Shown piece after piece: positions 45,124 through 53,927 of a stretch of 64,000 bases of DNA (the stretch's first letter is position 1; each line of letters starts with the position of its first letter). Below the pieces are notes generated by a model. That model did no database searches, was not told the origin of the DNA, and saw nothing but the letters and a program-made list of their open reading frames with translations. The stretch is from Streptococcaceae bacterium (GTDB lineage Bacteria; Bacillota; Bacilli; Lactobacillales; Streptococcaceae): positions 744,001 to 808,000 of the forward strand of contig CABIZZ010000001.1 in the NCBI GenBank assembly GCA_902363395.1, written 5' to 3'. The position numbers were made by a program, and so were the translations under genes.

Positions 45124-48117
45124 ATGAAAAAGAAAACAGTGGTGTCCATGGTGGCTTCAAGCCTGCTGCTAGCTCCCTTTGTCTTAAATCAAGTGGTAGT
45201 AGCAGATGAGAACCTACCAGAGCTTACTCCAACGAAAGAAGTGGTGACTCAGGTGGCTCCGGAGCCTGTGGCTTCTGATGGAGCAGCTTCCCAATCTCAA
45301 GCAGACCCGTCTGCATCCGCTCCAAGTGTGGATCCTAAGAAGGAAGTAGAGACTGCTGAACCTGCAGGACCGAGTCCAATTGCTCCGGTAGAGACGGAGA
45401 AGGCTGACCAGCCAGTCGGACAAGAAAAGACCGTGACGGTAACTGAAAAAACAAACCTCCCACAAGCACCTCAGGGGGCAGGTGTCCCAGCTAGTTCAGC
45501 GGCTTCGACAGGAACATCAACTCCAGCGACAGGACAAGCCTTGACTTCTTATACAGGAAGCTTGGCTAATAGTGAACTCAAGGATAAGGAATTAACGGTT
45601 CAAAATGCTGTTGATGAATTGCTTCAGTGGGCTGCGACGGATTCCAAACAGGTCGGTCAATCAGCTGCGGATCGGGAACGCTTTGCTAAGAGTCTAGGGA
45701 TGATCAGCACTCAAGAGGACTTGAACCGCAAGGTCAGCCAAGAAGAGCTGACTAATATGTATAGCATTGCTAAGAAACTCTATGATGCCTATCGCTCTGA
45801 GAAGAAAGCTCCTCTCTTTTTAAATGGGCGGGCTCAACCCATCTTCCCTTATACAAGTGGGGAAAAATCAGATGAAGACTATCACTATGAGGATAGCGAA
45901 ATCGTCCGCTTCCCAGTCTATGTAGAGACCGATTACGATACAGATGCGGATGGCAAGCCGGACTTAGTCAAGGCCATTGTCCAGTTGCCTAAGGCAGTTG
46001 CCAGGGGAGACTTCAAGGCGGCGACCATTCTGGAAGCGCGTCCTTATGTAGCAGGAACCTTGGATGAGAACTATGTGACCCTTGAAAGTTTGGGCTTGCC
46101 GACAGATGGCTCCTATGATATGAAGAAGTTGCGGGAGCAACCTGCTAAACGACAAGCAGTTGGAAACTCGTCAACTGTAGATGCAGCTAAGAAGGCCAAG
46201 GCTTCGGATTGGTATTACTACAGTCCCTACGAGTATATCTATGACTACGAGGATCTCAACTGGTACGACTATTTCTTGGTCAGAGGCTATGCTTTTATCT
46301 CCAGTGCAGGACTTGGTACCAAGGGATCAGAAGGATTTAACACGACGGGATCTGATCTCGAAATCAATGCCTTTAAGAATATTATTGAGTGGGTCAATGG
46401 CAAGCGCAAGGCCTACACCGATAAGACCAGCAATGTCGAAATCAAGGCAGACTGGGCAACTGGCAATGTCGCAATGACCGGTCTATCCTGGGCTGGAACC
46501 ACGACCTTTGGTGTGGCAGGTACTGGAGTCGAAGGTCTGAAGACCATCGTACCAGCTGCTGGGATTGCTTCTTGGTATGATTATTTCAATAGCCAAGGAA
46601 CCCAGTTTGGCAATGCACCTTATAGTGACCTTTCATGGCTCTCCCTCTACGTTAGCACGCGGATGTTGGATGAAAAAGACTGGGCAGGGATTTGGCAAAA
46701 TTATGCCAACTATATCAACCAGCTCAACAAGGACCAAAATGCGCATGAACGCAATTACAGCGATGTCTGGAAGGAGCGGGATTATACCCTTCATCCTGAA
46801 AAATTCAAGACCAGTGCCCTCTTGGTTCACGGCTTGAATGATGACAACGTTAAAACCAAGCATTTTGAACTCATGTACGATGCCCTCAAGAAGGCAGGCC
46901 AAGATGTCAAGCTCTATCTCCACCAGGGAGACCACGTCTATCCAGCAGCTATGTCTCGTGGTTATGGTATCCAGGCCAATGGCCAAGATTTCTATGACCT
47001 GCTCAATACCTGGTTGACCCATTACCTCTATGGCGTGGACAATCAGGTCGAAAACTTGCCAGCGGTTCTAGCTCAAAACAACTATGACCCAAGCAAGTGG
47101 ACCACTTATGATAACTGGAAAACCTCGCAACGCCTCTTCCTCAATGCCCAGTCGAAACGCTTGGAGGAGACGATTTCAAGTGATTACGCAGGAGCGGGTG
47201 TAGAAGTTGCTAAACGCAACGAAACTGTGAGCCAAGGATCTTCAAAAGCCAACATGACCTTTGTGTCAGAAGTGACAGAAGATACCACCATCAAAGGTCA
47301 TATCCCTGTGCACTTCAAGGCAGCCCTGGCTAAGGGTCAAGGCAAAAACTTCCAGATCAATGCCCTCTTGGTCGATGTCTCTGATGAGGAATTTGATGTG
47401 GTCGGCAATGGTGGCGTCAAGGCGGATAAAAAAGCAGATGGCTTTTGGATGGGAAGTAACCTTTCTAATCTCTCTGTAGCAGAGTTTGAGACCATTAAGA
47501 CCAAATACAAGGTCATTGCCAAAGGATGGATCAACCTGGCCAACCCTGAGTCTGGCTATGATTCAGTCAGCTCAAGAAATAGTATCGAGCCAAAAGTTGG
47601 AGAATTCCACGACTATACGGTCCATCTCCAACCAAACCTCTATACGGTTAAAAAGGGCCACAAATTAGCCCTAGTCTTCAATACCTATGATCCATCAGAC
47701 TTAACTGTTGAAAATCCTTATGAAGTCACCTTCAAGACAGATTCGATCCGTGCGACCATTCCGATTGTAGAAGGGACGCGTTCTCAAGTAGCTACTTATC
47801 TTCCTAACGCAGCTGATACAGCATATGCTGCTCTTCCTGAGATTCAAGGAGCCAAATTGGTCGCAGCAGAGATTCACTACAAGGAAGAATATCACTTACC
47901 AATGGATCCTGAGCCACAGGGAGAAACGACCAGCCCTCTTCCGATTAATTTTGGACAAAAATTCCTTTCTCTAGATAAACCAAACAAAACAGAAGACCAG
48001 GCTCAACTTCCTCAAACAGGTGAGCAAGAAAGACAGTTTGGCCTTTATGCTCTAAGTACCCTCCTCTTGTCCAGACTTCTTTTCTGGAAGAAAAAGAAAG
48101 AAGATGTCCAAGGCTGA
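45124..48117 (+). CDS. Wall-anchored Xaa-Pro dipeptidyl-peptidase, paralogue 1
   Basis: A 997-residue secreted S15-family peptidase, expected to release Xaa-Pro dipeptides from proline-rich proteins such as casein, collagen or salivary proteins. Signal peptide about 1-27; Pro/Ala/Thr-rich spacer about 28-145; N-terminal helical domain; Ca-loop-like DYDTDADGKPDLV at 270-282; catalytic core with Ser455 (TGLSWAG), Asp573 (HGLNDDNV) and His604 (HQGDHVY); beta-rich C-terminal domain about 650-910; LPQTG sorting signal near residue 965 with hydrophobic stretch and KKKKED tail. All triad residues are present. GAGG lies nine bases before the ATG. A close paralogue stands at 50814. Confidence 0.93.
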   Translation: MKKKTVVSMVASSLLLAPFVLNQVVVADENLPELTPTKEVVTQVAPEPVASDGAASQSQADPSASAPSVDPKKEVETAEPAGPSPIAPVETEKADQPVGQEKTVTVTEKTNLPQAPQGAGVPASSAASTGTSTPATGQALTSYTGSLANSELKDKELTVQNAVDELLQWAATDSKQVGQSAADRERFAKSLGMISTQEDLNRKVSQEELTNMYSIAKKLYDAYRSEKKAPLFLNGRAQPIFPYTSGEKSDEDYHYEDSEIVRFPVYVETDYDTDADGKPDLVKAIVQLPKAVARGDFKAATILEARPYVAGTLDENYVTLESLGLPTDGSYDMKKLREQPAKRQAVGNSSTVDAAKKAKASDWYYYSPYEYIYDYEDLNWYDYFLVRGYAFISSAGLGTKGSEGFNTTGSDLEINAFKNIIEWVNGKRKAYTDKTSNVEIKADWATGNVAMTGLSWAGTTTFGVAGTGVEGLKTIVPAAGIASWYDYFNSQGTQFGNAPYSDLSWLSLYVSTRMLDEKDWAGIWQNYANYINQLNKDQNAHERNYSDVWKERDYTLHPEKFKTSALLVHGLNDDNVKTKHFELMYDALKKAGQDVKLYLHQGDHVYPAAMSRGYGIQANGQDFYDLLNTWLTHYLYGVDNQVENLPAVLAQNNYDPSKWTTYDNWKTSQRLFLNAQSKRLEETISSDYAGAGVEVAKRNETVSQGSSKANMTFVSEVTEDTTIKGHIPVHFKAALAKGQGKNFQINALLVDVSDEEFDVVGNGGVKADKKADGFWMGSNLSNLSVAEFETIKTKYKVIAKGWINLANPESGYDSVSSRNSIEPKVGEFHDYTVHLQPNLYTVKKGHKLALVFNTYDPSDLTVENPYEVTFKTDSIRATIPIVEGTRSQVATYLPNAADTAYAALPEIQGAKLVAAEIHYKEEYHLPMDPEPQGETTSPLPINFGQKFLSLDKPNKTEDQAQLPQTGEQERQFGLYALSTLLLSRLLFWKKKKEDVQG

Positions 48118-48210
48118 GAACGTAGCAAATATTTCTAAAAACTTGAATTTTGGTGTAGAATAGAACTATCAATGAGAGATTAGTGGAAATCACTGATCAA
48201 AGGAGGAACT

Positions 48211-48525
48211 ATGGTACACGTACTAACAGATGCAACATTTGAACAAGAAACTAGCCAAGGCTTAGTCTTGGTTGACTTCTGGGCAACTTGGTGTGGTCCT
48301 TGCCGGATGCAGGCACCAATCTTGGAACAGTTAGCAGAAGAGATCCATGAAGATGACTTGAAAATCTTTAAGATGGATGTGGATGAAAATCCAAACACTG
48401 CTCGTAACTTTGGCATCATGTCCATCCCAACACTCTTGTTCAAAAAAGATGGCCAAGTGGTGAAACAAGTCGCTGGTGTTCACACCAAAGAACAACTCAA
48501 AGCGATTGTTGCGGAATTAAGCTAA
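48211..48525 (+). CDS. trxA: Thioredoxin
   Basis: A 104-residue cytosolic thioredoxin with the active site WCGPC (Cys28, Cys31), DFWATWCGPCRMQAP, and the cis-proline SIPTLL (about residue 72). It reduces disulfides with thioredoxin reductase. AAAGGAGG precedes the ATG. It lies 93 bases after the surface peptidase and has its own terminator. Single-gene unit. Confidence 0.97.
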   Translation: MVHVLTDATFEQETSQGLVLVDFWATWCGPCRMQAPILEQLAEEIHEDDLKIFKMDVDENPNTARNFGIMSIPTLLFKKDGQVVKQVAGVHTKEQLKAIVAELS

Positions 48526-48555
48526 CATAAAGAAGCCCTTGCTTCTTAGCGAATC

Positions 48556-48598
48556 AAACTCGTTCATTTCCGATGATGGAAGTGGGCGAGTTTTTCTT
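48556..48598 (+). terminator. Intrinsic terminator of trxA
   Basis: AAACTCGTTCATTTCC pairs with GGAAGTGGGCGAGTTT around GATGAT, followed by TTC-rich tail. Confidence 0.85.
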
Positions 48599-48631
48599 TT
48601 TATGAATTTGTTAACAGAATAAGATAAGGAA

Positions 48632-48660
48632 TTGACAGCGCTTTCCTAAGGTGTTAGAAT
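48632..48660 (+). promoter_or_regulatory. Orphan promoter with cre-like site, no gene downstream
   Basis: TTGACA-N17-TAGAAT. The spacer starts GCGCTTTCC, giving a cre-like TTGACAGCGCTTTCC at the -35. No coding sequence lies downstream on this strand before repeat A copy 3 and the convergent amylase gene. Confidence 0.6.
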
Positions 48661-48692
48661 GAACCTGTGGTTGTCTATAAAATATAAGAAAA

Positions 48693-48869
48693 ATAGTGGG
48701 ACAGAAATCGGTAATTCGTTAGAATTCGATTTCGTCGTCCCACCTCCGCACAGTTGAGTAGGGCTGTAAAAGCTGATGAAATCAGCGTAGTAGGGCCCAC
48801 TCAACCACTGCGTCTTGCTCGACAATTCAAAGACAATTGAAAGGCTAGAACATTTGTCCCAGCCTCTTT
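48693..48869 (+). repeat. Repeat A, copy 3
   Basis: Same order as the other copies (AGTGGGACAGAAATCGGTAA at the left; TTTGTCCCAGCCTCTTTA at the right). It stands between trxA and the convergent amylase gene, where its two-sided terminator arms suit both. Confidence 0.93.
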
Positions 48870-48888
48870 ACTCGATTTAATTTTCTAG

Positions 48889-50340
48889 TTAGTCTGCCAA
48901 AATCCATACGCTGACAGAGCGTTCTGAGACTGGGAAATCAGCCCAGCCGTCTTCTTGGATTTGAACGGGTTCTTGGTAATTTCCTAGGGCATCGTAGTAG
49001 GTCTGTCCTGCATATGCTTGGCCGATTTCCATGCGTTTGGCAGATGCAGCCGCATTTGAAATCACGCAGGCGATAGGAGCAGACTCTTCCGTTCCAGAGC
49101 GAGTCCAACCAATGCAGTTAGGATCGTCAAAGTAGTCTTTTTGTTCACCGTAGGATAAGTCTTTGCGGATACGAAGGAGTTGATCAAGCTCGGCTTGGAA
49201 ATCCTGCTGGGCAAAGTCCCCTGAAATCCCGTAATAGTCTCCGTAAAAGACACATGGAAGTCCAGCCTCGCGGAGGAGAATGAGGGCGTAAGCAGCAGGC
49301 TTGAACCATTCACCAACAGTGGACTCTAAAGCTTGTCCTCTTTGGGTATCGTGATTATCGACAAAAGTTACAGCACTTTCTGGATGATTGCTTGCGAGCG
49401 TACCATTGAAAATAGTGGTTAAATCAAAGTTTTCCCCTTCTTGGCTAGCTCTAAAGAGATTTTGGTGGAGGGCAACGTCGACTAAGTCGAACTGGTAGTC
49501 AATGCTGGCTAGGTAGTCATTGTTGCTTTGTTCATCCCCGTTCCAAAACTCACCAAATACATAGAAATCGTCTCCATATTTGTCTGTGATTTGCTGGATG
49601 AAGTTCTTCATAAAGAAGGAGTCGATGTGTTTGACCGCATCGAGACGGAAGCCTTCTACCCCAGTTGTTTCAATAAACCATTCTGCCCATTGGTTGAGAT
49701 TTTCAATCACCTCTGGGTGTTTGAAGTCGATATCGGCATACATGAGATAGTCATAGTTTCCATTTTCGTTGTCAACCAGATCATCTTGTGCCCAACCTTT
49801 GTTATCCCCTTGAATCTGGTAGATCCCACTTTTATTGCGGGAAGCATCATAGTCGGTACCGGTGAAGTGGTACCAGTGCCAGTGGAAGTCATTGTAGGCT
49901 CCATTTCGGCCATCAAAGGTGAATTTGGTCCAGCCCTTGATAGTAAAAGGCTCTGTCAAGACGATGGTCCGATCGTTAGGGTCCACTTCGACCACTTCAA
50001 ATTTTTCTAGACCATCGGCTGCTGCCTTATGGTTGAGGACCACATCAGCCATGGGTTGAATTCCAGCTTCTTTTAAGGCCTGGATGGCTTGCAAGTAGTC
50101 GTCTTTGAAACCATATTTGGTCCGGACAGTCCCTTTTTGGTCGAATTCTCCGAGGTCAAAGAGGTCATAGACGCCATAGCCGACATCATTGGCAGATGTC
50201 GCTTTAAAAGCTGGTGGCATCCAGATTTTACGAATGCCCAAGTCTGCCAGGTGAGGAGCATCTGCAACTAAGCGGGACCAGTGTTGACCATCCGAGGGTA
50301 AGTACCATTCAAAATATTGCATTAAGGTTTGATTTTCCAT
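48889..50340 (-). CDS. Cytoplasmic alpha-amylase (GH13)
   Basis: A 483-residue alpha-amylase without signal peptide, so it acts inside the cell on maltodextrins or glycogen. GH13 region motifs: ADVVLNHK (about 98-105), FRLDAVKH with nucleophile Asp234, FGEFW with acid/base Glu264, and FVDNHD with Asp331. The opening MQYFEWYLPSDGQHW and AFKATSANDVGYGVYDLFDLGEF are typical of the AmyS-like subfamily 5. Minus strand; promoter TTGCCC-N17-TAAAAT at 50400-50372. A cre-like site just upstream implies CcpA control, as expected for a carbohydrate enzyme. Confidence 0.94.
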   Translation of the reverse strand: MENQTLMQYFEWYLPSDGQHWSRLVADAPHLADLGIRKIWMPPAFKATSANDVGYGVYDLFDLGEFDQKGTVRTKYGFKDDYLQAIQALKEAGIQPMADVVLNHKAAADGLEKFEVVEVDPNDRTIVLTEPFTIKGWTKFTFDGRNGAYNDFHWHWYHFTGTDYDASRNKSGIYQIQGDNKGWAQDDLVDNENGNYDYLMYADIDFKHPEVIENLNQWAEWFIETTGVEGFRLDAVKHIDSFFMKNFIQQITDKYGDDFYVFGEFWNGDEQSNNDYLASIDYQFDLVDVALHQNLFRASQEGENFDLTTIFNGTLASNHPESAVTFVDNHDTQRGQALESTVGEWFKPAAYALILLREAGLPCVFYGDYYGISGDFAQQDFQAELDQLLRIRKDLSYGEQKDYFDDPNCIGWTRSGTEESAPIACVISNAAASAKRMEIGQAYAGQTYYDALGNYQEPVQIQEDGWADFPVSERSVSVWILAD

Positions 50341-50371
50341 TTTGTTCTCATCTTTCGTGAATTAATGCTTT

Positions 50372-50427
50372 ATTTTACCAAAAATGACAGGATAGGGCAA
50401 AGGTTTGCACTCTCGAAAACGCTGTCT
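50372..50427 (-). promoter_or_regulatory. Promoter and cre-like site of the amylase gene
   Basis: On the minus strand, -35 TTGCCC (50400-50395), 17 bases, -10 TAAAAT (50377-50372). Upstream, TCGAAAACGCTGTCT (50413-50427 on plus) matches the cre consensus with one mismatch. Confidence 0.6.
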
Positions 50428-50800
50428 TTATTGGATTAAGGATAAATGGGCTGGAAACGAGCTCTCGCATGGGAAAAATGGGGATTTTGCCCTCATGAAT
50501 AGGAACCATTTTTTCGCTTTTGTTCAAGTTGGCACCATTTGTCTAAAAAGGGACTATCAGTCGAAGAAGTGTCTCCATCATTTGATTGACAGGAAGGAAT
50601 GTCTGTAGGATCTTCCCTGCTGTCAGTTAAGTTGTTATCCTGTTTGAAAGCTAGCTGAATACCAGATGAGAGGAATTCTAGCTTGCGGACAGGAGGAGAT
50701 GCCGTTGTTGAAAGGAGGCTTCGTTTTTACTGCATCTATTGAAAAATGATCTTGTCTACATTTTGTCGTTTCGGGTAAACCGTTAAAACGACAGCTTTCA
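50428..50800 (+). other. Gene-free region before surface peptidase 2
   Basis: No supported coding sequence. An inverted repeat AAGCTAG/CTAGCTT spans 50648-50684. At 50765-50792, GTCGTTT and AAACGAC enclose a nested CGG/CCG, forming a stem directly before the Shine-Dalgarno of the peptidase. The rest shows nothing I recognise. Confidence 0.4.
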
Positions 50801-50813
50801 AAGGAGTTTGTAT

Positions 50814-53800
50814 ATGAAAAAATCTAGCCTTGTTTCGATTGTTTTTGCAAGTTTGTTACTGAGTCCAGTTGTTTTGGCGCGCCATGTCCAGGCGGAGGAA
50901 GTGGCTACGAATGGTGTAGAACCAGCCTTGACTAGCCAGGTGGGACAGCCAAGTACAGCTGAAGCCACTCCTATTTCAGATGCAGTTCCAGCAAGTGGGG
51001 AGCTGTCTCCTAAGAAGGAGCTTACGAATCAACCTAACTTGGACCAAGCGACTGCTGAAACAGGTCCTACAACGATTCAGCCGACAACGGGAAATGAATC
51101 CTCTCCGACCAAGGAGAGTGCTGTAGCAGAAAAAGCTCCAGTCCAGCCTACTAGTGATGCTCCTCAATCAGCAGAAGTGTCTGTTGCAGAGAAGAATCCT
51201 TCTCCAGTTTCTAGCGCTCCTAAAGTGACTCTAGGAGAACTTTCAGAAGTGACAGGCCAACCAGTAGCAGAGCCAGATGTGAAGAAGGAAGCCACAGTGA
51301 TTGACGCTGTCAATCATCTCTTGAACTGGGCTTCGACCAAGGAGAATCAAGTCGGGTCTACCGATAAAGACCGATTGGCATTTGCTAAGAGCTTAGGAAT
51401 GGTCAAGGAGGGAGTAGAGGGTACTGCTCCAGTTACAGAACTCTCCAGCATGGTAGAAGTGGCTAAAAAGCTCCATACTGCATACCGAGCTGATCGGAAG
51501 GAGCCTCTCTTTTTGAATGGACGAGCACAGCCTATCTTCCCATTTTCACCTGGGGATGATATTGAGCATTATTCCTATGACAAGAGTGACATCGTCCGCT
51601 ATATTGTCTATGTAGAGACTGACTATGATACGGATGGAGACGGCAAACCTGACTTGGTCAAGACCTTTGTACAGGTACCGAAAGCTGCTGTCAACGGGGA
51701 CTATAAGGCTGCCAGCATCTTTGAAGCTAGCCCTTATGTGACAGGGACGACCGAAGAGCGGACTTTAGAAGGGATTGGTCTCAAAGAAGGCGGTAACTTT
51801 GAGATGGCCAAGCTCTATGAAAAACCTGCTAAACGCCAAGCCAGCAAAACCGTAACGACAGAAGAAGTAGCCAAAGCAACCGATCCAAAAGATTGGTACT
51901 ATATCAATCCGCGTGAAAGCTATGAAGGTTACAACCACTATGATTATGAAAACCTCAACTGGTACAATTACTATTTGGTTCGTGGTTATGCAGTGGTGAC
52001 CAGCAGTGGTTTGGGATCAAAAGGATCAGACGGGATTAATACGACCGGCTCTGATCTTGAAGTGGCCGCATACAAAAATATCGTGGAATGGCTCAACGGC
52101 AAACGTAAAGCCTATTCTGATAAGACTAGCAATCACGAAGTCAAGGCAGACTGGTCCAACGGCAATGTTGCCATGACAGGCTTGTCTTGGGCAGGTACGA
52201 CGACATTTGGTGTAGCGTCTACTGGAGTGGAAGGTCTCAAGACCATTGTGCCAGCTGCAGGGATTGCTAGTTGGTACGACCATTTCAACAGCCAAGGATC
52301 TCCTCTTGATACCGGAGCTTCCAATGACCTATCTTGGCTGTCTGTCTATACCTCAGGCCGAATCCTTGATAAGGAAGATTGGGACAAGATCAAGGATTAC
52401 TATGCAGCCTATATCACCAAGCTCAATGAGCTCCAACACAAGGATGGTCATAATTATAACGAAGAATATGCCAAACGCGACTACACGCTCAATGCAGCCA
52501 ATCTGAAAGCGGCCCCTCTCATTATCCAAGGGCTCAATGATGACAATGTCAAACCCAAACATTTTGAACTCATGTTAGAAGCCTATAAAAAGGCGGGGAT
52601 CGATGCCAAGGTCTTGCTCCACCAGGGCAATCACATTTATCCATCTACTCGTTGGTCAGGGACAGAAGTCGCAGGCCAAGCCTTTAATGACCTGATGAAT
52701 CTCTGGTATAGTCATTACCTCTACGGTATTGAAAATGGGATTGAAAACCTTCCGCAAGTAACAGCTCAGGACAATCTAGATCCAAGTAAATGGCGTCGTT
52801 TTGATAAATGGGATACCAACAATGCCATCTCTGCTCGAATCTACTCCAAACGGGAGGATGTGACAGTAACTGGTGATTACTATGGTACAGGAAATAACTG
52901 GACTACACGTAACCAAGATGCGGCCTTCCATTCCTCAGAAGTAGCGGCTTCCTATGCAGCACCAGTTGATCAAGATGTCACCATCAAAGGTCATATTCCG
53001 GTGCATTTTAGCGCCGCATTTGTCAAGGGAGACAAAAACCATGCCCATGTCAGTGCGACCCTGATGGATGTTTCAGACGAAAACTTTGATGTGGTCAAAG
53101 AAGAAATCACCTATGACAAAGACGGTTATAGCACGCGCACATTAGACAAGGAAACGATCGACGAGACAGGCTACTGGAATGGTAGCAACCTTGAAACCTT
53201 GCCTCTCAAACGTTACAAGACCCACAAGGTTAAGAGTGTGGTGATTGCGCGTGGTTGGATGAATCTGGCCAATCCAGCATCTCGCTATGACTCAGCAAGT
53301 TCTAGTCATTCTATTGATCTGAAAGAAAACGAATATCATGATTACACCATGTATCTGCAACCAAATCTCTATACAGTGAAAAAAGGTCATCGACTGGTTT
53401 TGAGTTTGCACACTTATGATCCGGATTACATCTATTTTGCAGATCCTTATGAAGTGACCTTCAAGACAGATTCTATTTCTGCAACGATTCCAATCGTAGA
53501 AGACAGTCGGTCTCTCTTGTTCCGTTATCAACCGAGTGAAAAAGATACAGAGTATGCCACATTGGCAGATCGGATCCTCCCAATCGCACAGAAGGAAGCA
53601 ACAGGAGAAGATGGAGGTAAGGACTTGGCTACCCATCCAGACCAACAACCACCAGTCGGACGGGATCCAATGAATTTCCGTCAGGAACAAAAAGCAGAAA
53701 TCGCTCAATTGACACAGGCAAATAAATCTACCAGTCAAGAAAGTGAAGTTCACTTGCCTGAAACTGGAGAAACAGCAAATATCTGGACAGTTTATGGTTT

Positions 53801-53861
53801 ACTTACTGTCCTTGCGACAAGCTTGTGGAAAGTAGTCTACCGTCGCAAAGAAGATCAATAA
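50814..53861 (+). CDS. Wall-anchored Xaa-Pro dipeptidyl-peptidase, paralogue 2
   Basis: A 1015-residue S15 peptidase closely similar in layout to paralogue 1: signal peptide about 1-28 (VVLARHVQAEE cleavage zone), Pro/Thr/Ser/Glu-rich spacer about 30-150, Ca-loop-like DYDTDGDGKPDLV, the nucleophile in TGLSWAG, Asp in QGLNDDNV and His in HQGNHIY, and LPETG near residue 980 followed by a hydrophobic helix and RRKEDQ. Sequence differs markedly in the spacer and C-terminal region, so it is an older duplication. ATG at 50814 has AAGGAG seven bases upstream. Different promoter from paralogue 1. Confidence 0.93.
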   Translation: MKKSSLVSIVFASLLLSPVVLARHVQAEEVATNGVEPALTSQVGQPSTAEATPISDAVPASGELSPKKELTNQPNLDQATAETGPTTIQPTTGNESSPTKESAVAEKAPVQPTSDAPQSAEVSVAEKNPSPVSSAPKVTLGELSEVTGQPVAEPDVKKEATVIDAVNHLLNWASTKENQVGSTDKDRLAFAKSLGMVKEGVEGTAPVTELSSMVEVAKKLHTAYRADRKEPLFLNGRAQPIFPFSPGDDIEHYSYDKSDIVRYIVYVETDYDTDGDGKPDLVKTFVQVPKAAVNGDYKAASIFEASPYVTGTTEERTLEGIGLKEGGNFEMAKLYEKPAKRQASKTVTTEEVAKATDPKDWYYINPRESYEGYNHYDYENLNWYNYYLVRGYAVVTSSGLGSKGSDGINTTGSDLEVAAYKNIVEWLNGKRKAYSDKTSNHEVKADWSNGNVAMTGLSWAGTTTFGVASTGVEGLKTIVPAAGIASWYDHFNSQGSPLDTGASNDLSWLSVYTSGRILDKEDWDKIKDYYAAYITKLNELQHKDGHNYNEEYAKRDYTLNAANLKAAPLIIQGLNDDNVKPKHFELMLEAYKKAGIDAKVLLHQGNHIYPSTRWSGTEVAGQAFNDLMNLWYSHYLYGIENGIENLPQVTAQDNLDPSKWRRFDKWDTNNAISARIYSKREDVTVTGDYYGTGNNWTTRNQDAAFHSSEVAASYAAPVDQDVTIKGHIPVHFSAAFVKGDKNHAHVSATLMDVSDENFDVVKEEITYDKDGYSTRTLDKETIDETGYWNGSNLETLPLKRYKTHKVKSVVIARGWMNLANPASRYDSASSSHSIDLKENEYHDYTMYLQPNLYTVKKGHRLVLSLHTYDPDYIYFADPYEVTFKTDSISATIPIVEDSRSLLFRYQPSEKDTEYATLADRILPIAQKEATGEDGGKDLATHPDQQPPVGRDPMNFRQEQKAEIAQLTQANKSTSQESEVHLPETGETANIWTVYGLLTVLATSLWKVVYRRKEDQ

Positions 53862-53927
53862 TATCAGACTGATCGCCCAAGGGTGATAGCATACCAAAGG
53901 ATCCAGTCCATCAGAAGGAGGCTTTCA

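Noticed and set aside
48180..48443. Minus-strand frame opposite trxA
   Set aside because: Shadow of the strongly biased thioredoxin gene; no family resemblance.
49528..50010. 160-codon plus-strand frame inside the amylase gene
   Set aside because: Antisense to a complete GH13 enzyme with all catalytic residues; hydrophobic composition is a by-product of the opposite strand.
50405..50608. 67-codon frame downstream of the amylase promoter
   Set aside because: No Shine-Dalgarno, no recognisable family, and it covers a cre-like site; treated as non-coding.
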